Below are positions 6,246-14,149 of a stretch of DNA of 23,408 nucleotides, one piece after another. This stretch comes from a virus. Both the position numbers and the translations under genes were made by a program. The notes beneath the pieces are model-generated. The model was not told where the DNA came from and did not search any database. It was given only the letters and a program-made list of their open reading frames with translations. The DNA lies in the IMG/VR virus record IMGVR_UViG_3300006928_000090, positions 1 to 23,408 of that record; one strand, 5' to 3'. Positions within the stretch are counted from its first letter, which is position 1. Each line of letters begins with the position of its first letter.

Positions 6246-6602
6246 ATGTTGTGTAACCGTTGTGGCTTGCATGATATTAAACAGGACAGTTCTATAGGTA
6301 TATGTTCTGTATGTCAAATTAATTTAATGGTAGAAGATGTACCAAATATTGTTCAAGATAGTGAAATAATAGATTGGTATGTATTAAAAGCAATAGAACA
6401 AGGATGTAGATATTGTTCATCTCATCAATTTGGGATAAAGGCAGGTATAAACTACGAAAATAAACTTAAGTGGTATATATTAGAGGTAGATTGTGCTGAT
6501 TGTAATAATAAATATGAAGAAATAGTGGAAGTGAGAACAAATGAGTCTAAAACAGATGCAATTAAAAAGGGCAATAATTATAGTGGGCAAAACCGACACT
6601 GA
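6246..6602 (+). CDS. 118-residue double zinc-ribbon protein
   Basis: The ATG follows the previous TGA directly. Two separate Cys4 sets are visible: CNRCG (3-7) with CSVC (20-23), and CRYC (54-57) with CADC (83-86). Each could form a zinc ribbon. The C-terminal 20 residues overlap the next gene by 62 bases in another frame, which is a longer overlap than usual here. Such proteins often bind DNA or RNA polymerase, but no specific role can be read off. It lies between the LAGLIDADG-like gene and the clamp-loader pair. Confidence 0.6.
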   Translation: MLCNRCGLHDIKQDSSIGICSVCQINLMVEDVPNIVQDSEIIDWYVLKAIEQGCRYCSSHQFGIKAGINYENKLKWYILEVDCADCNNKYEEIVEVRTNESKTDAIKKGNNYSGQNRH

Positions 6603-7380
6603 AAAGAAAAAGAAATTGTTAGAGTTTGTATCAGAAAATTACATATTTAAATATGCTAACGAATATGATATAGAAGATAACTATAGTATTCCTATAGAAA
6701 CAGGCATTGTAATTGATGATTGTCATTATAAGGCTAATGTAGAATTAATCAGAAAAACAATACTAGAATATAGAGGTCAAGTAGTATTAATGGCTGATAA
6801 TCAAAAAGATGTTTCTAAGAAATTATTCAACCTTTGTAAACTTAAAAGGGCTACAAAGAAAGATACTTCTTTACATGAAATAGCACCTAGAGCAAGACCA
6901 CCATATAATTATGATATAGATACCTTTAGTTTAGTAAGAGAATATCTTACATCAACTAATAGGGAAGACATTCGCACTACATTGCATATTAGTAGACCAC
7001 CGGATGTACAATTATTATCGTGGTTAGCACCCAACTTACACCCTAATAAATTATCCTTTGTTGATTTTCATGTAGGAAGAAAGTGGAGTACAGAATATTT
7101 TTATGATTTATTAGCATATGCACATGATGGTAGAATGAACCGTAAAATGCAGATGCCTATAAGAAGGGCATATTCCCAAATACCAAAAATATGTAGAAAG
7201 TTAAAACTTAAACCATCAGAAGTACATCTTCTGAAGGATTTATTAAAAGATGAAGCATTCAAAGAATATGCTAAATCAAAACTCGATAACGCCGAATGTC
7301 GAATACTAAAATTAGGCGAAAAGAAAAGAAAGAAAAAGACTGATGTGATTATACCACAGTCTTCATTAGAACAATGGTGA
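6541..7380 (+). CDS. degenerate clamp-loader (RFC large-subunit-like) protein with PIP-like box
   Basis: A 279-residue protein directly upstream of RFC small subunit. It keeps the outline of a AAA+ domain: a weak P-loop (IIIVGKTDTEKKKK, 12-25), a Walker B-like strand GIVIDD (55-60) and a sensor-1-like strand VVLMADN (81-87). The P-loop lacks the usual GxxxxGKT spacing. The C-terminus is Lys-rich (KKRKKKTDV) and ends QSSLEQW. This is a PIP-like PCNA-binding peptide (QxxLxxW) at the extreme end, where archaeal RFC large subunits carry theirs. I infer an RFC-L counterpart that may no longer hydrolyse ATP. An alternative start is ATG 6556. The call rests on motif order and context; whole-protein similarity is not evident by eye. 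Confidence 0.55.
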   Translation: MSLKQMQLKRAIIIVGKTDTEKKKKLLEFVSENYIFKYANEYDIEDNYSIPIETGIVIDDCHYKANVELIRKTILEYRGQVVLMADNQKDVSKKLFNLCKLKRATKKDTSLHEIAPRARPPYNYDIDTFSLVREYLTSTNREDIRTTLHISRPPDVQLLSWLAPNLHPNKLSFVDFHVGRKWSTEYFYDLLAYAHDGRMNRKMQMPIRRAYSQIPKICRKLKLKPSEVHLLKDLLKDEAFKEYAKSKLDNAECRILKLGEKKRKKKTDVIIPQSSLEQW

Positions 7381-7384
7381 TAAA

Positions 7385-8302
7385 ATGTTATGGACAGAAA
7401 AATATAGACCAAGTAAATTAACTGATTTAATAGGACAACCAAATTTTGTAATAGATGCAGAACATTGGATTACAAATAAAGAAATGCCTAATTTACTTTT
7501 ATATGGAATAGCAGGGGTTGGAAAAACTACTGCGGGAATAGTGTTAGCAAATCAACTACTAGGTGATGATAAGTCTACAAACTTTTTTGAGATAAATGCT
7601 TCTGATGATAGAAAATTAGAAACAGTTAGAACTAGAATTAAAGATATTGCTTCCACTAGTAAAGTAGGTGATGTACCATTCAAGATTGTACTATTCGATG
7701 AAATGGATGGGATGACTAAGGATGCTCAAAACGCCCTTAAAAGAATCATGGAAAGATATGCAAGTAATTGTAGATTTATCATAACTTGTAATGATAGACA
7801 CAAGATAATCTATCCATTGATTTCTAGATGTGCTAATTATTGTTTTAGAAGAATTAACAATGCAGAAATGTATACTTTATTTTCTGATGTATTGGCGAAA
7901 GAATCTGTATTAGATTATGAATATTCCCCTACTGAGTTAGAAACATTCATAGCGTCTTTACATGGAGATGTAAGAAGAGGTCTCACTGAACTTCAAGCGG
8001 CTCATTCGAGTCGAACGCCTTTGAGAAACCAAATAGATAAAAATCTATCACCTTATACCGAAATATTAAAATTAATAAATAATAATAATTATCAAAATGC
8101 ATTAGATGGGGTACATAACTTGTTATATGATTCAGTAGATATGAAAACTGTATGTATTAATTTACATGATACAATTATCAAAACAGAACTAACAAATACA
8201 CAGAAATTTAAACTTTTAAGAGTTGTAGGTGAAGCAGAATGGAGAAGCAGTAACAGTACTCCAAAGGTATTAGCCTCATGGATGATAGGACAGATGATGT
8301 AA
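7385..8302 (+). CDS. rfcS: replication factor C small subunit (clamp loader ATPase)
   Basis: A 305-residue AAA+ protein that loads the sliding clamp onto primed DNA. The N-terminal LWTEKYRPSKLTDLIGQ is diagnostic of RFC. It is followed by Walker A GIAGVGKT (41-48), INASDDR (70-76), Walker B LFDEMD (103-108), sensor 1 FIITCND (131-137) and the SRC motif ISRC (146-149), with a sensor 2-like GDVRRGL around 198. Length is near the archaeal norm (about 320). It sits next to the degenerate RFC-L-like gene and 2.7 kb before the PCNA-like gene, so the clamp system is clustered. Confidence 0.95.
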   Translation: MLWTEKYRPSKLTDLIGQPNFVIDAEHWITNKEMPNLLLYGIAGVGKTTAGIVLANQLLGDDKSTNFFEINASDDRKLETVRTRIKDIASTSKVGDVPFKIVLFDEMDGMTKDAQNALKRIMERYASNCRFIITCNDRHKIIYPLISRCANYCFRRINNAEMYTLFSDVLAKESVLDYEYSPTELETFIASLHGDVRRGLTELQAAHSSRTPLRNQIDKNLSPYTEILKLINNNNYQNALDGVHNLLYDSVDMKTVCINLHDTIIKTELTNTQKFKLLRVVGEAEWRSSNSTPKVLASWMIGQMM

Positions 8303-8383
8303 ATGATAGAGATTTTTTTAGCGTTTTTCTTTCTAAGATTTTTAATTAAATTTTTAGATAGAAGCCCTAGAAGGAAGTGGTAA
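8303..8383 (+). CDS. 26-residue hydrophobic mini-protein
   Basis: The ATG follows the RFC stop directly. The sequence is a single hydrophobic helix (MIEIFLAFFFLRFLIKFL) with a basic tail (RSPRRKW), as in single-pass membrane micropeptides with the C-terminus in the cytoplasm. The tail codons contain AGAAGGAAG, usable as ribosome-binding site for the next gene. Function is unknown. Confidence 0.45.
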   Translation: MIEIFLAFFFLRFLIKFLDRSPRRKW

Positions 8384-8385
8384 TT

Positions 8386-8628
8386 ATGAATAAATTAGAT
8401 TTGAATAATGATGGTGTTGTAGACCATAAAGATGTAGCACATCTTTTACTACGATACGAGATAATAGTGTTAGGTGGTGCGTTGCTAATAGTACTACGAA
8501 TATTAAACACTTTAAATTATATTAGTGTAGATTCCAACTTCTTTTGGATATTATGTGGCTTAGTCATGTTTACCGAAGGATTAGTAGAAATAAAACAAAT
8601 GAAAAAAGGAAGGAATAAAAATGAATGA
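8386..8628 (+). CDS. EF-hand-loop membrane protein
   Basis: I chose the ATG at 8386; an upstream in-frame GTG (8377) overlaps the previous gene. The 80-residue protein begins with a canonical calcium loop DLNNDGVVDHKD (5-16: Asp1, Asn3, Asp5, Gly6, Val8, Asp9, Asp12) and continues with two hydrophobic segments (IIVLGGALLIVLRIL and FFWILCGLVMFTEGLV) and a basic tail. The single-loop form with Asp at position 12 resembles dockerin-type or viral lytic-enzyme calcium loops. The combination of a calcium loop with two transmembrane helices could suit a small channel, holin-like or sensor role, but this is inference. Confidence 0.62.
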   Translation: MNKLDLNNDGVVDHKDVAHLLLRYEIIVLGGALLIVLRILNTLNYISVDSNFFWILCGLVMFTEGLVEIKQMKKGRNKNE

Positions 8629-9862
8629 AGAAATAAAAAATGAAATAAAGAAAGCGGCTGAAATACTTGGTATGACCGAAGAGGAAGGGGAGAAGAAGTT
8701 CTTGGATATATGTGAACAAAACAATATAGACATAGAACAAGAATCTTTACTTGCTCGAAGTTTATGGAGACAATATTTTAGTAATGCAAAAATGGCACAA
8801 GGAAGAACGCAGAATAATAATACTGATAGTGATGATGGTTTCTTTAAGAAAGCAATTGGATTCTTTATATCTTTAGATGATGCTAGAGATATGATGGCTT
8901 CACAAAGAGAAAGAATAGTTGCATCTTACCATAGAGACTCTGATTTAACCTTTGAACAAGGTCAAGTAGCAATGTTTACTACAATAAATGAATCTTCTTA
9001 TGAAGGTAGAATGATGGTAAAGGGAGAAGAGGTTGTTAAGATAATGACTAAACTTCCAAACAACCATGTAGAAGTTGATACGGGTTTATATCTTGTACCA
9101 TTAGATAATACAGAAAAATATGGTACATATGTAAACAAAAACTTTGGTAAACCATTACCTAAATCAGAATTTAGAAGAAGTGGTGTGTTTATTGGAGAAG
9201 TAAATGGTCAATTTGGTAAATATTATTTTAATTACAAAGGAGAACATTGTCAAACCTTTGCACCACAAACTTTTGAGTTAATACATTTTATTTGTACCGT
9301 TAATTCTAATGATGGTAGTAAAATACATGGAGTAACAGATAAAACATCTGCTAGTTTAATGTTAAACAGTGAACTTGCTTTGGATAGTGATATTAGACTA
9401 CAAGAGAATGATGTTAATGTACAAGATATGTTAATGGAATACTCTAGTGGTAACTTTAGTACATTAATTGATTTAGATAGATATCATACAGAGGCTATTA
9501 ATAAAGCATATAACAATAGATTTGTATTTACAGATGGTAGTGTAACTAGTATTAATATGAACCCAACTAAAAATGGTAATAGAATTATCAATCTTGATGA
9601 TTTGAATACTGATTTTGATTTCGATAGTGAAGGTTGGAGTGGTACTACATGTTGGATACCATCTCATATAGATATTGATTTTGGAATAGGTTCAAATGTA
9701 ATTGTTGTAGGAAGAACTTCTCAATCTAGAGATACTGAAGGAAACTTACAACCTGTTACTATTAATGTTACAGGATTATATGTTACAAAGAGAAGAGGTG
9801 GAAGTCCACAACAAATAGACTTTGTAGATGAAGAAGATGATACTGATTGGTTCTTTAGTTGA
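8621..9862 (+). CDS. candidate single-stranded DNA-binding protein (RPA-like)
   Basis: A 413-residue soluble protein starting with ATGAATGA overlap. It has a helical N-terminal segment (EEIKNEIKKAAEILGM and following, to about 60), an acidic Asn/Ser-rich linker, and a long strand-rich middle. A late segment, GSNVIVVGRTSQSRD...VTINVTGLYV (about 353-387), looks like an OB-fold strand pair. The end is acidic with aromatics (DEEDDTDWFFS), which recalls the partner-binding tails of SSB proteins. It sits directly before the RecA-like ATPase, PCNA and polymerase genes. No other SSB is visible in a replisome that would need one. This is an inference from architecture and context, not a motif-level identification. 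Confidence 0.4.
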   Translation: MNEEIKNEIKKAAEILGMTEEEGEKKFLDICEQNNIDIEQESLLARSLWRQYFSNAKMAQGRTQNNNTDSDDGFFKKAIGFFISLDDARDMMASQRERIVASYHRDSDLTFEQGQVAMFTTINESSYEGRMMVKGEEVVKIMTKLPNNHVEVDTGLYLVPLDNTEKYGTYVNKNFGKPLPKSEFRRSGVFIGEVNGQFGKYYFNYKGEHCQTFAPQTFELIHFICTVNSNDGSKIHGVTDKTSASLMLNSELALDSDIRLQENDVNVQDMLMEYSSGNFSTLIDLDRYHTEAINKAYNNRFVFTDGSVTSINMNPTKNGNRIINLDDLNTDFDFDSEGWSGTTCWIPSHIDIDFGIGSNVIVVGRTSQSRDTEGNLQPVTINVTGLYVTKRRGGSPQQIDFVDEEDDTDWFFS

Positions 9863-9873
9863 GTGTGATTTAA

Positions 9874-10140
9874 ATGACAAATTACACTTTATTACAAAAG
9901 GATACTACAGAAGTATTTGTACAGGGGCGAAGTTTTTGCTTCCCCCTGTCTCAAGTATCTTTTATTACTTGGAGAATGAATGATGAAACCGGAAGTTATT
10001 GGTTAAAATTCCATTTTACTTCAGGTAAAGAAATACGAATTACAGTTAATTTAGGTGAACTAAATAACTTATTAAATAAATGGACAAATTCAAATGTAAA
10101 TTATAGAGGCAATGAAAATGAGTTGGAAAACACAAGATAA
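9874..10140 (+). CDS. 88-residue protein, paralogue of the 3914-4135 product
   Basis: A strand-rich small protein (TEVFVQGRSFCFPLSQVSFITW, truncated here for length, then KEIRITVNLGELNNLLNKW) sharing order and spacing with the product at 3914-4135. The body of the gene includes a strong RNA-hairpin sequence at 9921-9949, encoding GRSFCFPL. The last 29 bases overlap the RecA-like gene in another frame. Function is unknown; being next to SSB-like and RecA-like genes suggests a role on single-stranded DNA. Confidence 0.55.
   Translation: MTNYTLLQKDTTEVFVQGRSFCFPLSQVSFITWRMNDETGSYWLKFHFTSGKEIRITVNLGELNNLLNKWTNSNVNYRGNENELENTR
9921..9949 (+). other. strong hairpin inside a coding region
   Basis: ACAGGGG (9921-9927) pairs with CCCCTGT (9943-9949). 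After a bulged C at 9928, GAAG (9929-9932) pairs with CTTC (9939-9942), closing a TTTTTG loop. The 11 base pairs with a GC core stand out in a very AT-rich gene. As RNA it could pause ribosomes, protect the mRNA or bind a protein. As DNA it could be a cruciform or a dyad operator. Confidence 0.6.
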
Positions 10141-10978
10141 AAATGAAGCAATAACGACAGATGAAAAAACAAAAGGAACTTTTGCAATAGGAAGAGAAGC
10201 ATATCTTGCTAAAAGAAAGATAGCACAAGAGAGAAATAAGAATTTTCTTTGTGTTGGTATTTGGGGAGCACCTAAATCAGCCAAGTCAGGATTAGCAGCA
10301 GATATACTAACTGAAGAAGATATCAAAAATGGCATGCATGTATTTGTATGGGATTACGATAACAGATTTATTGATGTTAAAAGAAATCACTATGCTAATG
10401 TAGAGAACCTAGTTGTCTTCAATCCTATTGAGAGACATCCTGATACTCTAGTTGACATTAAGGCTACAAAGCACAATGCAGAAATGCATTATCAAGAGGC
10501 TATGTCTTTCTTAGAACAGGGTAAACTAAAAGCAGTAATTGTAGATGGTGCAGATAAGTTTCTAACTGATGTATGTGAAACATATATGAGAATTAAACAT
10601 AATCTAGATGCAGATACAGTGATTAAACAATTACCATTTGTATGGGGAGACAGAAATACTCCTTACAAGAACTTCTTACATAAGAAGATATTAGAGATGG
10701 ATTGTCATAGAATAGTAATTGCTCATTCTAAAGATAAGTATGTAGATGGTAGTCCTGTAGGCACTATTGCTAATTGGCATGAAAGTACGGAAGATATCTT
10801 TACTTCGACTATTAAAATGGATAGAAGAATGAGTAAAGGTAATGCTACATTTACTGCATTGATAGAAGCATCTGCAACAAAGCCGGAATTAATAGGCACA
10901 AGACATATTGTTTTGACTATTGAAAGCGGTAAGGTGAATTGGAAAGGATTAGAAGTTTTGAAGAAGGGAGAACTATGA
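10112..10978 (+). CDS. RecA-like (Sak4-type) ATPase
   Basis: A 288-residue RecA-fold protein. The P-loop is GAPKSAKS (52-59), the Walker B strand is KAVIVDGAD (139-147), and a later segment CHRIVIAHSKD fits the sensor strand. Phage and archaeal-virus Sak4 proteins have this size and similar GxPKxxKS loops, and act in recombination-dependent replication with an SSB partner. Here the glycine before the catalytic lysine is alanine (position 57), which is unusual. Neighbours are the SSB candidate upstream and PCNA downstream (ATGA overlap). The starts at 10112 and 10118 are both possible. The alternative is a RadB-like recombinase paralogue. Confidence 0.65.
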   Translation: MKMSWKTQDKNEAITTDEKTKGTFAIGREAYLAKRKIAQERNKNFLCVGIWGAPKSAKSGLAADILTEEDIKNGMHVFVWDYDNRFIDVKRNHYANVENLVVFNPIERHPDTLVDIKATKHNAEMHYQEAMSFLEQGKLKAVIVDGADKFLTDVCETYMRIKHNLDADTVIKQLPFVWGDRNTPYKNFLHKKILEMDCHRIVIAHSKDKYVDGSPVGTIANWHESTEDIFTSTIKMDRRMSKGNATFTALIEASATKPELIGTRHIVLTIESGKVNWKGLEVLKKGEL

Positions 10979-11757
10979 AATTTACAATTTCTTCAAAAGT
11001 ATTAATAGAAGTGTTAGAATCAATTATGATGAAAGGAAAGTATTTTCAAAGTGAAGGTGCTAAGAATGGATTTTTAACTAACTATGCAGTTCTAGATATT
11101 AGAAGTGCTTCTAATCAAATGGAGATATACAATGCTGATACGAGTACTGCTTGTATGGTGGCAACACCAATTACAGGTGATATAGAAGAAGGTCAATGTG
11201 TAGTTGATATTCTAAAGACTATTAGTTATCTGAAGCCATTTAATTCAGAAGTTTCTCTTACTATTGGAGATTATATTACTATAGAAGATAGTAGAGATGG
11301 TGTAAATAAAAAGGCTACATTACCTAAAGTTTTAACACACGAAGGTATGGGTTTAATTGCTAGAATGATTAGTTTTACAAGTTCTTGGAACTATAATGAT
11401 GTTACTTCAGAATTACCTACGTTTAGTAAAACAACTTTTGATACTTGTGTACAAGTACTAGCATCGGACTTAGTTCCTGTTGCTAAATCATGTGAAGTTG
11501 TTGGAGTAGCAAAATATAAGTTTGATTTCAATGAAGATGTATTAACAATATCTAGTATGAAAACAGATGTAGAGAAATACGAAGGTGGTTTAACACCACT
11601 TGATTATACAGGGTGGGCTGAAGCCACTGTAGAGTTTACAGGAAACTTTCACAAGTTTCTTAATGGTTTAGTTAGAATATACATGAAAGACGATGCACCG
11701 ATACTAATGGTGTGTCAGAATAGAATGTTATTGAAAGCACCATATTTATCGGGTTGA
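10975..11757 (+). CDS. pcn: PCNA-like sliding clamp
   Basis: The start at ATG 10975 overlaps the previous stop; AAGGGAG lies just upstream. The 260-residue protein matches PCNA length (about 245-260). Two strand-helix repeats are visible: an N-terminal one (SSKVLIEVLESIM...YAVLDIRS) and a second after about residue 130 with TFDTCVQVLAS. The closing segment MKDDAPILMVCQNRMLLKAPYLSG fits the PCNA C-terminal strands and (A)P end. Context is strong: the genes for RFC-S, an RFC-L-like protein and a polymerase with a C-terminal PIP box are nearby. It should form a ring that tethers polymerase and other PIP-box proteins to DNA. Primary sequence is divergent. Confidence 0.68.
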   Translation: MKFTISSKVLIEVLESIMMKGKYFQSEGAKNGFLTNYAVLDIRSASNQMEIYNADTSTACMVATPITGDIEEGQCVVDILKTISYLKPFNSEVSLTIGDYITIEDSRDGVNKKATLPKVLTHEGMGLIARMISFTSSWNYNDVTSELPTFSKTTFDTCVQVLASDLVPVAKSCEVVGVAKYKFDFNEDVLTISSMKTDVEKYEGGLTPLDYTGWAEATVEFTGNFHKFLNGLVRIYMKDDAPILMVCQNRMLLKAPYLSG

Positions 11758-11761
11758 TATT

Positions 11762-13417
11762 ATGATTATAAATAGGTTAAAAGAAGGAATTGGTCTTAGA
11801 TGGCGTAATGATTTCGGTAGTCGCCAAGAGTGCATTGTTCCTTTTGGTGAGTACCAACCTTATTTTTATATTAAAGCAAATGAAGAACAACCAACTCAAC
11901 TTATCATTGGTGATAAATGGGGTAGGTTTCCGGTGGAACTTAGTTATCATACAGGAGACTATTATAATTTAAACGGTGAACAATTAACTAAGGTAACTTG
12001 GACACCAAATAATTCAAACCATATAAGGAAACTAAAGGATTGTTTCAACTATACATATGAAGCAGATGTTGCTTTTCACTATAGATTTTGTGTAGACGAA
12101 TTAGAACTATTGCCGGAATATAACTTGAACAAATGGTATTGGGATATGGAATGGATACAAGGTGGTGATTATGATGGGGCAATCACTTGTATTTCATTTT
12201 ATGATTCATATAAAAAAGAATGTGAAGTGTTGTGGTGGAGTCCTACTAAGATTGAAGTTGAAGGACATAACAAACACTTTAATTCTGAAAAGGCAATGTT
12301 ACATTATTTTCTTAATGTTATAGAAGATGAAGACCCTGATATGTTAATCTCATGGTTTGGTTGGAAATTCGATTTACCTAAATTAATTGAAAGATTAGTA
12401 GTAAATGATATAGACCCAAGAGACCTGTCTCCTTTTCAACAAGTAACAGGTGTAAATTGGTCTTCTAAAACATCTAAAATTAATTTAAATAATAATGTTG
12501 TTAGTAACTATTCGCCAATTAGTCAACCTATTAAGGGAAGAATATGTGTTCCTTTAGATTTAGCATTTGAAAGACAATGGAATGATTCTCAAAGAGGTAC
12601 ATTACCATCAATGGCTTTAGACTATGTAGCAGAATTAACATTAGGTGAGAAGAAACTTGTTAGTGATAGATTTCCTGATAAGAATGAATTTTTTCAAAGG
12701 GGTTGGTTAGAAGATACTCAACGTTATTTAGATTATGCTAAAGTAGATACTGAATTATTAGTTAGAATAGATAATGAAATGTATATTACAGAATCTATTT
12801 TAGCCCTACAAAGACTACTAGTTGCTCCTTTTGATGCTTGTTTCTATGCAAGTAATATGGGTGGAATATATTTCATGCGTAATGCCTCTTGGAAAGCCCC
12901 TACGGGTAAGAAAGAAGAAAGAGTAAACTATGACGGTGCAATGGTATATGACCCCTTGAGTGAAGGCACAAACGGTCTTCATTTGGGAGTTGCTGCATTT
13001 GATTTTGCAGGTCTATATCCGTCTATGATGATAGCAAGAAATATTTCATGGGAAACTAAATCAGATGAGGAAACAGAATTTGGTGTAAATATTAAAACAC
13101 CAAAAGACTTTTCGGAAGTATCTGAAAAAGATATGAGATATTATAAAACTGATAAATTAGGATTATTACCAAAAGCCGTATTAGAATTAAAGGTTTTACG
13201 AAATAAATATAAAAAATTAATGAAAGAATCTAAAAATAAAGAAGACTACAATAAATGGAATAGTAATCAATTAGCAGTGAAAAGATTATCTGCTTCCTTT
13301 TATGGTATCACTGCTTATCAAGGGTTTGGTTGGGCCGATGTAGATTTAGCGGCTAGTATTACTGCTAGTGCTAGAGAAGCAATTAGGTCTGCTGCATTTA
13401 AGGTGAGGGAATTATAA
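11762..13417 (+). CDS. polB-N: DNA polymerase B, N-terminal piece (exonuclease, motifs A and B)
   Basis: A 551-residue N-terminal portion of a family B DNA polymerase. The 3'-5' proofreading domain is complete: Exo I WYWDME (Asp128, Glu130), Exo II SWFGWKFDLP (Asp204) and Exo III YAKVD (Tyr325, Asp329). Polymerase motif A is DFAGLYPSMM (414-423) and motif B is KRLSASFYGITAYQGFG (507-523). The protein then stops at AFKVREL, just before where motif C should begin. The stop overlaps the ATG of a zinc mini-gene (TAATG), and the motif C piece is found 1.2 kb downstream as a separate gene. There is no intein sequence at the break. Activity would require both chains to assemble, as in the split PolB of Methanothermobacter. 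Confidence 0.95.
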   Translation: MIINRLKEGIGLRWRNDFGSRQECIVPFGEYQPYFYIKANEEQPTQLIIGDKWGRFPVELSYHTGDYYNLNGEQLTKVTWTPNNSNHIRKLKDCFNYTYEADVAFHYRFCVDELELLPEYNLNKWYWDMEWIQGGDYDGAITCISFYDSYKKECEVLWWSPTKIEVEGHNKHFNSEKAMLHYFLNVIEDEDPDMLISWFGWKFDLPKLIERLVVNDIDPRDLSPFQQVTGVNWSSKTSKINLNNNVVSNYSPISQPIKGRICVPLDLAFERQWNDSQRGTLPSMALDYVAELTLGEKKLVSDRFPDKNEFFQRGWLEDTQRYLDYAKVDTELLVRIDNEMYITESILALQRLLVAPFDACFYASNMGGIYFMRNASWKAPTGKKEERVNYDGAMVYDPLSEGTNGLHLGVAAFDFAGLYPSMMIARNISWETKSDEETEFGVNIKTPKDFSEVSEKDMRYYKTDKLGLLPKAVLELKVLRNKYKKLMKESKNKEDYNKWNSNQLAVKRLSASFYGITAYQGFGWADVDLAASITASAREAIRSAAFKVREL

Positions 13418-13563
13418 TGGCTAGAACAGATAAAAGTAAACCAATAAGAAGAGAATGTACAGTTTGTCATAAAACATTTAGATTAGCAAAAAGAGATGTA
13501 AAAAGATGTGCCACTTGTGCTCGTAAAGCAAGGGAGGCTAGAGAAAATGGCAAATCTCTTTGA
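13417..13563 (+). CDS. 48-residue basic zinc-ribbon protein
   Basis: First of eight mini-genes between the polymerase halves; its ATG overlaps the PolB-N stop. It has two CxxC pairs, CTVC (14-17) and CATC (31-34), in a very basic protein (KPIRREC, AKRDVKRC, ARKAREARENG). This is a single zinc ribbon of a kind likely to contact nucleic acid. Its 3' end contains the start of the next gene, with a 17-base overlap. Confidence 0.62.
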   Translation: MARTDKSKPIRRECTVCHKTFRLAKRDVKRCATCARKAREARENGKSL

Positions 13564-13681
13564 GAATAATATATGTTTTTATATTCTTTTAATTGTATAT
13601 AGTTTATTAGTTTGGTCTATTAGTAGGAAATATTCCCATGAAGAAATATATCTTGTAGATAATAAGGAGGAAAAGAAATGA
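13547..13681 (+). CDS. 44-residue single-pass membrane protein
   Basis: A hydrophobic segment ICFYILLIVYSLLVWSI (9-25) is followed by a charged C-terminal tail ending DNKEEKK. The start at 13547 lies inside the zinc-ribbon gene behind AGGGAGG (13531-13537). The stop overlaps the next start (ATGA), and AAGGAGG at 13664-13670 inside the tail codons serves that gene. Function is unknown. Confidence 0.52.
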   Translation: MANLFENNICFYILLIVYSLLVWSISRKYSHEEIYLVDNKEEKK

Positions 13682-13932
13682 ATAGATTTAGATTAGTAAG
13701 TGTTAAACATGCAGAGTATGAAATTTATAAGGGTATGTTGGTTAATAAAAGAGTAGAACCTATTCAAAGAACAATGCAAGATATCTACAATAGAGTAGTA
13801 CCAAAGGGTGATAAAGTAGCCCTTAAAAGATGGAATACTGCAATACAGAATGTAAAGCAGCAAATGGAAAATAAAATGGAAAATAGAAAACAATATTTAC
13901 CAAAAAACCACGTAGATGGAGATGACACATAA
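13678..13932 (+). CDS. 84-residue basic helical protein
   Basis: The ATG is preceded by AAGGAGGAAAAG and overlaps the previous stop. The protein is basic and helical (RTMQDIYNRVVPKGDKVALK, NVKQQMENKMENRKQYL), with no cysteines and no membrane segment. It looks like a small nucleic-acid or protein-binding helix bundle. It is not a missing part of the polymerase: no motif C or palm strand is present. Confidence 0.58.
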   Translation: MNRFRLVSVKHAEYEIYKGMLVNKRVEPIQRTMQDIYNRVVPKGDKVALKRWNTAIQNVKQQMENKMENRKQYLPKNHVDGDDT

Positions 13933-14075
13933 TGGAAATACAATGTATCGTATGTGGCAATACCTTTAATTTACGTGGGGGTGTTTATGGTCAATCTACG
14001 AAACGTTGTGGTAAATGTTATTTAGAATGGAAAAAAGAAATAAGGAGGAAAAAAAATGATAAGAAAATGTACTAG
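13932..14075 (+). CDS. 47-residue zinc-ribbon protein
   Basis: TAATG overlap with the previous gene. The motifs CIVCG (5-9) and CGKC (26-29) form a single zinc ribbon, followed by a Lys/Arg-rich helix (EWKKEIRRKK). The AAGGAGGAA inside that helix is the ribosome-binding site for the next gene, so the tail is partly dictated by translation signals. It is the second zinc ribbon in the intra-polymerase cassette. Confidence 0.6.
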   Translation: MEIQCIVCGNTFNLRGGVYGQSTKRCGKCYLEWKKEIRRKKNDKKMY

Positions 14076-14148
14076 AAAGGATTGTAATAAGGCTATGTTT
14101 ATGCATGGTGAATGTTATCATCATTATTTTATAGCGTGGGGTAAGTAA
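14056..14148 (+). CDS. 30-residue zinc-finger mini-protein
   Basis: The sequence CTRKDCNKAMFMHGECYHHYF (residues 5-25, quoted in pieces: CTRKDC, HGEC, HHY) follows the pattern CxxxxC...xGxCxxHY found in small zinc modules of phage HNH and regulatory proteins. Here it stands alone in 30 residues. The start has AAGGAGG 7 bases upstream and overlaps the previous gene by 20 bases. Confidence 0.52.
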   Translation: MIRKCTRKDCNKAMFMHGECYHHYFIAWGK

Positions 14149-14149
14149 C

